This document shows, one piece after another, positions 16,875-24,913 of a stretch of 64,000 bases of DNA. Each line of letters starts with the position of its first letter. Positions within the stretch are counted from its first letter, which is position 1. This stretch comes from an uncultured Ruminococcus sp. GTDB taxonomy: Bacteria; Bacillota; Clostridia; Oscillospirales; Acutalibacteraceae. Position numbers and translations under genes: made by a program. The stretch lies in the NCBI GenBank assembly GCA_902765855.1, contig CACXBF010000001.1, positions 428,050-492,049 of the forward strand, read 5' to 3'. The notes beneath the pieces are model-generated. The model did no database searches and was not told the origin of the DNA. It saw only the letters and a list, made by a program, of their open reading frames with translations.

Positions 16875-17543
16875 TTATTTAATTCCAATGACTCCTACTT
16901 GCATATTAGAAAGCCAGATTATTTCTGTCTGTTTAAAGCCTGCTGATTTAAATAATTCTATAATTTGTGATAGCGTGTATGGAAAATAATCTTTTTTATA
17001 TCTATTTATGTGATTTTCGGCATCTTGAGGATTTTTTCCGTTTCTAATCTGAAAGCGTTTCCAACGCTCCAAAAATAATTTTTCGCCAGCTTGTGTAAAG
17101 GGAGCAAAGTTTTCGAAGGAAATAAATAAGCCATTCTTTTTGAGAGATTTAAAGCAATTAGAAACAGTTAAACGCCTTTCGGAATCACTTAAAAAGTGAT
17201 TTACCATAATAGATGTTACAACATCAAATTCTTCTGAGAATTTGATGTTTTGAGTTGGTGAAATAATAAATTCCGAATGTGTATTTTTAAAGCGTGATTT
17301 TGCAATATTTATCATATCTTCAGAGATATCGCAAAAAACAAAACGCTCTATACTAAATTCCCGAAAAGCTGTTTCAGCCATTTTGCCGGTTCCACAGCCA
17401 AGGTCAAGCCAGCTTATTTTTTCATTAAAACAACAGTGAAGAATATCAGAAATCTGCTTATAAAAATCTTCATAATAAGGAAGAGTAGCAGCGATTTTTT
17501 CGTCATATTTATCAGAGCTAAACGCGGGATTGTAAATGCTCAC
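16875..17543 (-). CDS. Class I SAM-dependent methyltransferase
   Basis: 222 residues with motif I WLDLGCGTGKMAE at about residues 46-58, the acidic end of strand 2 (FCDIS), and motif IV region FDVVTSIMVNHFL. This is the small soluble UbiE/Methyltransf_25 type; the acceptor is unknown. The start is GTG at 17543, nine bases after GGAG. It lies 20 bp after the unknown 186-residue gene. Confidence 0.85.
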   Translation of the reverse strand: MSIYNPAFSSDKYDEKIAATLPYYEDFYKQISDILHCCFNEKISWLDLGCGTGKMAETAFREFSIERFVFCDISEDMINIAKSRFKNTHSEFIISPTQNIKFSEEFDVVTSIMVNHFLSDSERRLTVSNCFKSLKKNGLFISFENFAPFTQAGEKLFLERWKRFQIRNGKNPQDAENHINRYKKDYFPYTLSQIIELFKSAGFKQTEIIWLSNMQVGVIGIK

Positions 17544-17563
17544 ACTGCAAATCTCCTTTCAAT

Positions 17564-18124
17564 TTACACAAACAACGCCTCAAAAATTTTCTGAGTTTCT
17601 TCACTCATTTTTCTAACAACAGAGCTTACAGACAATATAGATGGTTTCCCGTTTTTATCAAAGCGTAACCCTTTTTCTTTACTTTTGCTTGGACCAAAAC
17701 GCAATTCCTCAAGTAATTCGTTTGGAATTTGACGAGATTCTATGGTAGAACCGCTTGTGCTTGTCGCTGCCAATTTCGCACAGCAGTTAAAAGGTTCCTG
17801 ATGTTTTTTGTGTGGAAGTAGGGGAGTATAGTAATAAGTTTTCCAATCAATACCGTCTGGTACTAATGCTCCGCAAGAATTGCCGAGTTCACGCACAAGA
17901 TAATCATAAGCTATTTCAATATTCTCAACAGGTAAGCGTGCAATAGCATATAAATTTCCGTTCATAATAGTAACAGGGTATATAATATCCCCGATTTTTA
18001 CAGATTGTATTGATGGCATTTTTGTATGTATGCTCCCGAAAATTACTTTAATAGATCTATAGTCCTTATCTTTTTCTAAAGTCTTGATTTGTTCTTTTGG
18101 AAAATAGGTTATATAACCAGCCAT
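17564..18124 (-). CDS. Conserved hypothetical protein, unknown
   Basis: 186 residues, soluble. Features seen: IGDIIYPVTIMNGNLYAIARLPVE (beta-rich, first half), a two-Cys site FNCCAKLAA, and a helical C-terminus. I do not recognise the family. AGAGGT precedes ATG 18124. It is first in the minus-strand group and divergent from speD, sharing the 180-bp gap 18125-18304. Confidence 0.65.
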   Translation of the reverse strand: MAGYITYFPKEQIKTLEKDKDYRSIKVIFGSIHTKMPSIQSVKIGDIIYPVTIMNGNLYAIARLPVENIEIAYDYLVRELGNSCGALVPDGIDWKTYYYTPLLPHKKHQEPFNCCAKLAATSTSGSTIESRQIPNELLEELRFGPSKSKEKGLRFDKNGKPSILSVSSVVRKMSEETQKIFEALFV

Positions 18125-18304
18125 TTTAATATACCTCTTTTTATATCATTGCAGCTTAATAAAATCATTTCTCAAATTATACCCTAATTTTTATTTGTAT
18201 TCAATATCAGTAAATAAGAAACACTTAAATTCTTACCAAATATTATTGCTTTCCTTTATATTTTGTGATATAGTAAATTGATGTATTTTGCCTGAAAGGT
18301 CGTG

Positions 18305-19105
18305 ATGTTAGGGTTGGAAAAAAGGCTTAAGCTATATGGCTTTAACAACCTCACAAAAACTCTTAGCTTCAATATCTATGATGTTTGTTATGCTAAATCT
18401 CAGCGTGAGCAAATAGACTATATAAAGTATATAGACGAGCAGTATAATTCTGAGCGTTTAACAAATATTCTTTGCGATGTTACAGATATGATAGGAGCGA
18501 GTGTGCTTAATATCTCTAAGCAAGATTATGACCCACAAGGAGCGAGTGTAACCTTGCTTATTTCTGAAAAAGGTTATCCTGAAACGATAGATGAATCCTG
18601 CAACTGTGGCAGATGGCGTGAAGAAATTGCAGCACATCTCGATAAAAGCCATGTTACAGTTCATACTTATCCGGAATATCACCCGGATAATGCTATTGCA
18701 ACATTCCGAGTCGATATTGATGTATCAACTTGCGGAACAATTTCCCCGCTTAATACACTCGATTTCCTTATTGATAGCTTTGATTCTGATATTATCACGA
18801 TAGATTATAGAGTTCGTGGCTTTACTCGTGACCAAAGCGGCAAAAAGTTGTTTCTTGACCATAAAATGACCTCAATTCAAGATTATATCCGAGAGGAAAC
18901 TCTCCGCAGATATGACGCTATTGATGTTAATGTTTATCAGTCGAATATTTTTCATACTCAGATGCTCATTAAAGAGATTGAGCTTCAAAATTATCTATTC
19001 AAAACTGATGTTTACGAGCTTCCGCCGAAAGAACGCCTTGAAATCTCAAGTAATCTCCGCAAGGAAATGATAGAGATTTTCAGCGGTACAAATGTTTATG
19101 ATTGA
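18305..19105 (+). CDS. speD: S-adenosylmethionine decarboxylase proenzyme (E. coli type)
   Basis: Pyruvoyl enzyme that makes decarboxylated SAM, the aminopropyl donor for spermidine. [14 protein letters not shown] (around residue 120) holds the self-cleavage site before Ser, and the protein has the 266-residue length and C-terminus of the E. coli SpeD class, not the short Bacillus class. [20 protein letters not shown] segment supplies the conserved catalytic Cys region. ATG 18305 is chosen over GTG 18302 given AAAGG at 18295. It leads a polyamine operon, 11 bp before the decarboxylase gene. Confidence 0.93.
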   Translation: MLGLEKRLKLYGFNNLTKTLSFNIYDVCYAKSQREQIDYIKYIDEQYNSERLTNILCDVTDMIGASVLNISKQDYDPQGASVTLLISEKGYPETIDESCNCGRWREEIAAHLDKSHVTVHTYPEYHPDNAIATFRVDIDVSTCGTISPLNTLDFLIDSFDSDIITIDYRVRGFTRDQSGKKLFLDHKMTSIQDYIREETLRRYDAIDVNVYQSNIFHTQMLIKEIELQNYLFKTDVYELPPKERLEISSNLRKEMIEIFSGTNVYD

Positions 19106-19116
19106 GGTAAGCAGAA

Positions 19117-20562
19117 ATGAGTCTTTCACAAAATGACGCTCCACTTTATGAAGCACTTTTAGAATATAAAGAAAACAGAATAGTTTCATTCGATGTCCCA
19201 GGTCATAAACAGGGAAAAGGCAATAGTGAGCTGACGAATTTCCTCGGTAAGCAGTGTATGAGCGTAGATGTCAATTCTATGAAGCCGCTTGATAATCTTT
19301 GCCACCCCGTAAGCGTTATCAAAGAGGCACAAGAGCTTGCAGCAGAGGCATTTGGTGCGGCTCACGCATTTTTTATGGTGAACGGAACATCAAGTGCAGT
19401 ACAGGCTATGGTTATGAGTGTCTGTAAGCGTGGCGAAAAGATTATTATGCCGAGAAATGTTCATAGAAGCTCTATAAATGCCCTTATCATCTGCGGAGCT
19501 GTTCCCGTATATGTTGACCCAGGGCTTAATACCCGCCTTGGCATACCGCTTGGAATGGCTGTTGAAGATGTACAGCGAGCTATTGACGAAAATCCTGACG
19601 CAAAGGCTGTCATAGTAAATAATCCAACCTATTACGGTGTATGTTCCAATCTTCGTGAAATTGTTAAGATTGCCCATAAAGCCGGTATGAAGGTTCTCGT
19701 TGATGAAGCACATGGAACACATTTCTATTTTGGCGACTATATGCCTCTTGCGGCTATGCGTGTCGGAGCGGATATGTCTGCTGTAAGTATGCACAAAACA
19801 GGCGGTTCGCTCACACAAAGCTCAATATTGTTGCTTGGTGAAGGTATGAATGTCGGTTATGTCCGCCAAATTATAAACCTTACCCAGACAACAAGCGGTT
19901 CATATCTTTTGACTTCATCTCTCGATATTTCACGCAGAAATCTTGCTCTTAACGGCAAAAAGATTTTCGAGAATGTAACAATGCTTGCAAATTACGGCAG
20001 AAGTGAAGTAAATAAACTAGGCGGATATTATGCGTTTTCCCGTGAACTTATTAATGGAGATACAGTTTTCGACTTTGACCCGACAAAGCTTTCTATACAT
20101 ACAAGAGATATTGGTTTAGCGGGAATAGAAGTCTATGATTTACTTCGTGATAAGTATGAAATTCAAATAGAATTTGGCGATATTGGCAATATTCTTGCTA
20201 TAATTTCTGTTGGTGACAGAATTTTAGAAGTCGAAAGGCTTGTTGCAGCACTTTCAGAGATTAAGCGTCTTTATTCCAAGACAAGTGCTGGCTTGCTCGA
20301 CCACGAATATATAAAGCCAATAGTAGTATGTTCTCCACAGGACGCATTCTATAATGAAAAAGTACAGCTTCCCATAGAAGAAACTGTCGGCAAAGTTTGT
20401 GCGGAATTTGTTATGTGTTATCCGCCTGGAATACCTATTCTTGCTCCGGGTGAGCTTGTAACAAAGGATTCGCTCGATTATATTCTCTATGCCAAGAAAA
20501 AGGGTGCAACACTTCTCGGCACAGAGGATATGAACACAGAAAAGCTGAATGTTCTGAAATAA
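19117..20562 (+). CDS. speA: Orn/Lys/Arg decarboxylase, probably arginine decarboxylase (aspartate aminotransferase fold)
   Basis: 481 residues, the length of Bacillus SpeA. N-terminal FDVPGHKQGKG, HRSSINALI, DEAHGTHFYFGDYMP and the PLP lysine in VSMHKTGGSLTQSS (around residue 227) are all present, as is the C-terminal CYPPGIPILAPGE. The family decarboxylates arginine, lysine or ornithine; between speD and speE the arginine or ornithine role (agmatine or putrescine supply) is most likely. No agmatinase or agmatine deiminase is in the window. GAGGTAAG precedes the ATG. Confidence 0.9.
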   Translation: MSLSQNDAPLYEALLEYKENRIVSFDVPGHKQGKGNSELTNFLGKQCMSVDVNSMKPLDNLCHPVSVIKEAQELAAEAFGAAHAFFMVNGTSSAVQAMVMSVCKRGEKIIMPRNVHRSSINALIICGAVPVYVDPGLNTRLGIPLGMAVEDVQRAIDENPDAKAVIVNNPTYYGVCSNLREIVKIAHKAGMKVLVDEAHGTHFYFGDYMPLAAMRVGADMSAVSMHKTGGSLTQSSILLLGEGMNVGYVRQIINLTQTTSGSYLLTSSLDISRRNLALNGKKIFENVTMLANYGRSEVNKLGGYYAFSRELINGDTVFDFDPTKLSIHTRDIGLAGIEVYDLLRDKYEIQIEFGDIGNILAIISVGDRILEVERLVAALSEIKRLYSKTSAGLLDHEYIKPIVVCSPQDAFYNEKVQLPIEETVGKVCAEFVMCYPPGIPILAPGELVTKDSLDYILYAKKKGATLLGTEDMNTEKLNVLK

Positions 20563-20577
20563 TTGGAGGCAAATATT

Positions 20578-21246
20578 ATGGAACAAAGATTTTGTTATAA
20601 AGACCAAAGAATAAATATAGGCGATATATTGATGTTTATTGTAATGTTTATGCTGAATATAGGTTTATTCTTTGCAAGTCTTGTTATGGGCTTAAAGGGC
20701 GAACTTGATTATGTAGCAAAATTAACTATCTTAGTATTAGTCATTATTTTCAATGGACCAATTATTGCATATTTTATTCTGAAGCTTTCGACTATGATTA
20801 AATTTAAAAGAAAGATAAATAGATTTAAGGCTGATGGCAAAAAGTTCAGAGCAAAGATAATAGATGAAAAGCTCGGCAAGCCACTTATGGAATCCGAGAT
20901 ACAAACAATATATACATATTATCCTGTTGTAAAATTTTTTGATTCTGAAACTCAAAAAGAAATAACTCTTACATCTAATTATCCTATGTGTGCGTCATAT
21001 GAAAAAGCTTTAAGCCTGAATTCGGTTACAATATATGTTATGGACGAGGATTTTTTAATATTTGATTTTGCCGAAATAGGTGATAAGGAATATAGCCTTG
21101 AACGCAGAACAAGCAATGGCAGGGCGATTGCAGATGTTACCGAGAAAATATACAAGATAAAACAGATTGCTTATGAAGTAGGTATGTTAATATCTTGCCT
21201 TATTCTTCTTGGAATACAAGTTCTTAAATATTTTCTGATTGGATAG
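20578..21246 (+). CDS. Membrane protein with DUF3592-like layout, unknown function
   Basis: 222 residues: two N-terminal membrane helices (about residues 12-38 and 47-72), a soluble beta-rich middle with YTYYPVVKFFD and VTIYVMDEDFLIFD, and a C-terminal helix (about 195-220). The arrangement resembles DUF3592 proteins, in which the helices flank a small extracytoplasmic beta domain; this is a weak match. ATG 20578 follows TTGGAGG by seven bases; the TTG at 20563 is the ribosome site itself. It sits inside the polyamine cluster but nothing in it suggests polyamine chemistry. Confidence 0.65.
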   Translation: MEQRFCYKDQRINIGDILMFIVMFMLNIGLFFASLVMGLKGELDYVAKLTILVLVIIFNGPIIAYFILKLSTMIKFKRKINRFKADGKKFRAKIIDEKLGKPLMESEIQTIYTYYPVVKFFDSETQKEITLTSNYPMCASYEKALSLNSVTIYVMDEDFLIFDFAEIGDKEYSLERRTSNGRAIADVTEKIYKIKQIAYEVGMLISCLILLGIQVLKYFLIG

Positions 21247-21293
21247 TATTTTTATAAAATTTACTCATATAATATTTAAATTTCAAATAAGTG

Positions 21294-21302
21294 TGGTATA
21301 AT
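21294..21302 (+). promoter_or_regulatory. Extended -10 promoter for speE
   Basis: TGG then TATAAT (21297-21302), 34 bp before the TTG start; the -35 is poor. speE can thus be transcribed separately from speD-speA. Confidence 0.5.
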
Positions 21303-21335
21303 TTATTTGCAGATATTTTTTAAGGAGTTGATTTT

Positions 21336-22178
21336 TTGGAGCTTTGGTATACTGAAGAGCAGACAAAGAATGTCCGCTTTTCGATTCGCTGTGATAAGCA
21401 GATTTATGCGGCAGAATCAGACTATCAGAGAATAGAAATTTTTTCTACTCCCGAGTTTGGTAAAATTCTTATCCTTGATGATAGAATTATGCTGACTGAA
21501 AAGGACGAATTTATATATCACGAAATGATAACGCATGTTCCGCTTTCTGTTAATCCGAATATTAAGAATGTTCTTGTTATCGGAGCAGGCGATGGCGGAG
21601 TAACTGCTGAACTTACAAAGTATGATAGTATAGAGCATATAGACCTTGTCGAGATAGATAAAATGGTTGTTGATGCCTGCCTTGAATATTTACCAGATGT
21701 TTCAAGCAAGCTCCTCGACAAAAAGGTTACTATACATATTGATGATGGTTTGAGATATGTCCGTAGCTGTGAAAATCAGTATGATTTAATTATAGTAGAT
21801 TCCACTGACCCGGTAGGCCCTGGCGAGGGACTTTTCACACAGGAATTTTACGGTAATTGCTATAAGGCTCTCAACGAGAGCGGTATTCTTGTAAACCAAC
21901 ACGAAAGCCCATATTATTCAGTTTACGCAAGGGCTATGCGTCTTGCTCATAAGAAGATAGCGGACTTTTTCCCGATAGTAAGGGTATATCAGGCACATAT
22001 TCCAACCTATCCGTCAGGTCATTGGCTTTTTGGTTTTGCCTCAAAGAAGTTTGACCCGATAAAAGACCTTGATGCAGATGCGTGGAATAAGCTTGACTTA
22101 AAGACAAAATATTATAATACAGAACTTCATAAGGGTAGTTTTGCCTTGCCAAATTATGTATTAGAACAGCTTGACTAA
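21336..22178 (+). CDS. speE: Spermidine synthase
   Basis: Aminopropyltransferase, 280 residues, joining decarboxylated SAM to putrescine. ELWYTEEQTKNVRFS at the N-terminus, GAGDGGVTAELTKY (SAM loop, residues ~87-100), DDGLRYV and IIVDSTDPVGPGEGLFTQEFY (catalytic Asp loop, ~152-172) are intact. Start is TTG at 21336, eight bases after TAAGGAG; there is no usable ATG nearby and the start matches the family N-terminus. Confidence 0.95.
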   Translation: MELWYTEEQTKNVRFSIRCDKQIYAAESDYQRIEIFSTPEFGKILILDDRIMLTEKDEFIYHEMITHVPLSVNPNIKNVLVIGAGDGGVTAELTKYDSIEHIDLVEIDKMVVDACLEYLPDVSSKLLDKKVTIHIDDGLRYVRSCENQYDLIIVDSTDPVGPGEGLFTQEFYGNCYKALNESGILVNQHESPYYSVYARAMRLAHKKIADFFPIVRVYQAHIPTYPSGHWLFGFASKKFDPIKDLDADAWNKLDLKTKYYNTELHKGSFALPNYVLEQLD

Positions 22179-22189
22179 GAGTTAAAATA

Positions 22190-22666
22190 ATGGAACAATC
22201 TCAAATATTTAAAACTAAATTTATAGAAAAATTTAGTGAATATAATATTAAAGAAAGCATAGAAGATGATTGTTTAGAGATAGAAATCATAAATTATGAA
22301 GATAAAAATATTATTATACATTTTGATGAAAATGAAATAATATTTTTCTTTTTAGAATATCATATGCATATTTATTATGACGATGATAGTTTTCAATATT
22401 TAGTTGATATAACCAAGAAAGTTTTATCATCAGAATATGTAGTTATGGTTGTTTATAGTAATAAAAGATGGTTATGTAGCAATCTCTTGAAATTTGAAGA
22501 TGTTCCAATGAATTCATTATCAAAATTTTTGAAGTTTTGCTTTCCAAATACAAAAGAATTTAGAAATGAATTAAAAAATGGTGGAAAAGTATATTTTAGT
22601 TTTTGGGATAGCAGTAAAAATATGATATATAAGGTTCAAGATGGTAAACTATCTTGTGAAAAATAA
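22190..22666 (+). CDS. Hypothetical protein, very AT-rich
   Basis: 158 residues, acidic N-terminal half and a WLCSNLL / YFSFWDSSKN C-terminal half. Base composition is clearly more AT-rich than speE and the dehydrogenase on either side, and codon choice is unlike theirs (many AAA, ATA, TTA). No ribosome site better than AAGAG. I do not recognise it; the small size, acidity and composition recall the immunity-type or orphan proteins that move between clostridia, but that is only a resemblance. Confidence 0.6.
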   Translation: MEQSQIFKTKFIEKFSEYNIKESIEDDCLEIEIINYEDKNIIIHFDENEIIFFFLEYHMHIYYDDDSFQYLVDITKKVLSSEYVVMVVYSNKRWLCSNLLKFEDVPMNSLSKFLKFCFPNTKEFRNELKNGGKVYFSFWDSSKNMIYKVQDGKLSCEK

Positions 22667-22699
22667 AAGTATATTTTAGTATAATTGGGGGTAATCAAA

Positions 22700-23899
22700 A
22701 TGTCAAAGGCATTGATAATTGGTGCAGGTGGTGTTGCGAGCGTAGTAGTTCATAAGTGCTGCCAAAATTCAGAAGTTTTCGAGGAAATTTGTATCGCAAG
22801 CCGTACAAAGTCCAAGTGCGATGCACTCAAGGAAAAGCTTGACGGCGGAAAGACAAAAATTACAACTGCTCAGGTTAATGCAGATAATGTTGCAGAGCTT
22901 GTTGCTCTTATCAATAAAGAAAAGCCTGATATTGTCATAAATGTTGCTTTGCCATATCAGGATTTAACAATTATGGATGCTTGCCTTGAAACAAAGACAG
23001 ACTATGTTGATACAGCCAACTATGAACCACTCGATACGGCAAAATTCGAGTATAAGTGGCAGTGGGCATATCGTGAGAAATTCAAGGAGGCAGGAATTAC
23101 TGCTCTCTTAGGCAGTGGCTTTGACCCAGGCGTAACAGGTGTTTTCTCAGCTTATGCACAGAAACATCAGTTTGATGAAATCAATTATATTGATATTCTC
23201 GATTGCAATGCAGGCGACCACGGCTATCCGTTTGCAACAAACTTTAACCCTGAAATCAATATTCGTGAAGTTTCCGCAAAGGGAAGCTACATTGAAGATG
23301 GCAAATGGGTAGAAACAGAGCCTATGGAAATTAAGAGAGTTTATAATTTCCCAGAGATAGGCGAAAAGGATATGTATCTTCTTCACCATGAGGAATTAGA
23401 GTCGCTGGCACTTAATATCAAAGGCATTAAGCGTATTCGTTTCTTTATGACCTTTGGACAGAGTTACCTGACGCACCTCAAGTGCCTTGAAGATGTTGGA
23501 ATGACTTCTATTGAACCTATTGAATTTGAGGGCAAGCAAATTGTTCCGCTTCAGTTCTTAAAGGCTGTTCTTCCTGACCCTGCATCTTTAGGACCACGCA
23601 CAAAGGGTAAGACAAATATAGGCTGTATCTTCCAGGGTAAGAAGGACGGTAAGGATAAAACATATTATCTTTATAATGTTTGTGACCATGAGGAATGCTA
23701 TAAGGAAGTAGGCTCACAGGCTATTTCTTATACAACAGGCGTTCCTGCAATGATAGGCGCGTCTATGATTCTCACAGGCAAGTGGAAAAAGCCGGGCGTA
23801 TATAACATAGAGGAGTTTGATCCAGACCCATTTATGGACGCACTCAACAAATGGGGGCTTCCATGGAAAGAAAGCTTCAACCCAGATTTAGTAGATTAA
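22700..23899 (+). CDS. Carboxynorspermidine/carboxyspermidine dehydrogenase (saccharopine dehydrogenase family)
   Basis: 399 residues. Condenses aspartate semialdehyde with a diamine (putrescine or diaminopropane) and reduces the Schiff base with NADPH. N-terminal Rossmann loop IIGAGGVASVVVHKC, CIASRTKSKCD, NVALPYQDLTIMDACL, GFDPGVTGVFSAYA, and DILDCNAGDHGYPFATNFNPEINIRE match the CASDH/Lys1-like group. The partner decarboxylase NspC, which usually follows, is absent; a repeat element occupies the next 200 bp. ATG 22700 follows TTGGGGGT. With speD/speE this cell would have two separate routes to spermidine. Confidence 0.87.
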   Translation: MSKALIIGAGGVASVVVHKCCQNSEVFEEICIASRTKSKCDALKEKLDGGKTKITTAQVNADNVAELVALINKEKPDIVINVALPYQDLTIMDACLETKTDYVDTANYEPLDTAKFEYKWQWAYREKFKEAGITALLGSGFDPGVTGVFSAYAQKHQFDEINYIDILDCNAGDHGYPFATNFNPEINIREVSAKGSYIEDGKWVETEPMEIKRVYNFPEIGEKDMYLLHHEELESLALNIKGIKRIRFFMTFGQSYLTHLKCLEDVGMTSIEPIEFEGKQIVPLQFLKAVLPDPASLGPRTKGKTNIGCIFQGKKDGKDKTYYLYNVCDHEECYKEVGSQAISYTTGVPAMIGASMILTGKWKKPGVYNIEEFDPDPFMDALNKWGLPWKESFNPDLVD

Positions 23900-23925
23900 T
23901 TTTTTAATTTATAAATCTTATGTTA

Positions 23926-24056
23926 GACGCTTAAAAGTTTTGCGCAGGGCGGAGTACCTCTGATGTCAAGACGCAGAATCACTCGGCATTGCCTTGCTCG
24001 TAGTTGGTTAGATAAGATTGCTGCCGCGACTGAAGAAACTACCGATTAGCTAATAA
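23926..24056 (-). repeat. Modular intergenic repeat, copy U2 (inverted)
   Basis: On the minus strand: TAATCGGTAG (24048-24039), CGCGG, a CGAGCAAGGC...CCGAGTGATTCTGCGTCTTG block (down to about 23967), a partial palindrome and GCGCAAAACTTTTAA (23945-23932). Same box order as U1, U3, U4 and U5. Confidence 0.65.
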
Positions 24057-24134
24057 ACTTTTCAAAGGTTCACAGTTTCTAAAGGCAGAGTCTTTGGTCT
24101 CTCTCAGCATAGAGCGGAACACCTTATCTTTCTC

Positions 24135-24205
24135 AAAGAGCAGGAAGGTAGAAAAACATTCCAGTGTAATGTTTTTTGTAGGAAAATCTCACAGAGGTTT
24201 ACCTG
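24135..24205 (+). repeat. Conserved 70-bp intergenic module, copy C1
   Basis: Shares about 70 bp with 49582-49653. The core is AGAAAAACATTCC, a short loop and AATGTTTTTTGTAGG, followed by CAGAGG and ACCTG. The hairpin core resembles a terminator, but the conserved flanks do not belong to one. The remainder of the 508-bp gap 23900-24407 holds U2 and the leader described next. Confidence 0.65.
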
Positions 24206-24287
24206 AAAAATAAATCTAAGCTAAAAGTAGGGTGAACTGTTTTCGCCCGTTTTAGAAAATAATTTTTAATTTAAAGGAGATAGTTGT

Positions 24288-24323
24288 TTGAAGAAATATT
24301 TGGTATCGGAGATTGTACACTAA
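24288..24323 (+). CDS. Possible 11-codon leader peptide
   Basis: TTG at 24288, eight bases after AAAGGAG, opens a short frame reading MKKYLVSEIVH and stopping with TAA at 24321. It sits directly before the hairpin at 24326 and the RNHCP gene. Only the good ribosome site and position support it. Confidence 0.35.
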   Translation: MKKYLVSEIVH

Positions 24324-24325
24324 CC

Positions 24326-24400
24326 GGGAGGTTTGTGAAAAAACAATCTTAATCCAAGCCTCCCAAAAGAGTTATTATTTATATATGACTTTTAGGAGGA
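24326..24400 (+). promoter_or_regulatory. Candidate ribosome-site-sequestering leader of the RNHCP gene
   Basis: GGGAGGTTTG (24326-24335) pairs with CAAGCCTCCC (24355-24364, one G-U pair). The same CCTCC could instead pair with AGGAGG (24394-24399), the ribosome site of the next gene. This gives two exclusive structures, one freeing and one hiding the start. Confidence 0.4.
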
Positions 24401-24407
24401 TAATCTC

Positions 24408-24836
24408 GTGAATAGAGAAAATAAAAGAAAACAATACGAAAAAGCTTATTATAAAAATCATAAATGCAATGAAAGTTTTACCTGCAAAATGTGTGGCAGA
24501 CTTGTTGTGCCAATGGGAGCAGGTAGTGACCATCGCAATCATTGTCCGAATTGCCTGTGCAGTCTACATCTCGATATAGAACCAGGTGACCGTCAGGCTG
24601 ATTGTGGCGGTATAATGGAACCCATTGCAGTATGGGTACGCAAGAATGGCGAATGGGCTATTATTCATCGTTGCCGAATATGCGGAGAACTTTCTTCAAA
24701 TCGTATAGCGGCAGATGATAACCCTATGAAGTTGATGTCTATTGCAATGAAGCCGGTTGCACTTCCACCATTTCCACTTGAAAAGATAGAGGAAATGACA
24801 AAACAAATGGCAGGCGATGGAACATTAAATTTATAA
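24408..24836 (+). CDS. RNHCP domain protein
   Basis: 142-residue zinc-binding protein. CKMCG near residue 26, then the name motif RNHCPNCL near 44, and a second pair CRICGE near 93 give a zinc-ribbon pattern. The remainder (PGDRQADCGGIMEPIAVWVRKNGEWAIIHRC) is the conserved RNHCP body. Function in the family is not established. The start is GTG 24408 with AGGAGGA seven bases upstream. Ends before a strong bidirectional terminator. Confidence 0.88.
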   Translation: MNRENKRKQYEKAYYKNHKCNESFTCKMCGRLVVPMGAGSDHRNHCPNCLCSLHLDIEPGDRQADCGGIMEPIAVWVRKNGEWAIIHRCRICGELSSNRIAADDNPMKLMSIAMKPVALPPFPLEKIEEMTKQMAGDGTLNL

Positions 24837-24851
24837 GCTTTTAGTAAAAAT

Positions 24852-24900
24852 AACAACTCGAATTATTTACCTGAATAGGTTATAATTCGAGTTGTTTCTT
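24852..24900. terminator. Bidirectional terminator
   Basis: AACAACTCGAATTAT (24852-24866) pairs with ATAATTCGAGTTGTT (24882-24896), between the convergent RNHCP gene and the GGDEF gene. Confidence 0.88.
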
Positions 24901-24913
24901 TTTGGGATTATTT

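Noticed and set aside
16390-18124. Defence or toxin-antitoxin island
   Set aside because: HIT, GNAT and methyltransferase genes are ordinary housekeeping families, and the one unknown gene has no toxin or nuclease motif.
24288-24400. Rho-independent terminator before the RNHCP gene
   Set aside because: The hairpin has a 19-nt loop and no U tract; the CCTCC to ribosome-site complementarity is a better reading.
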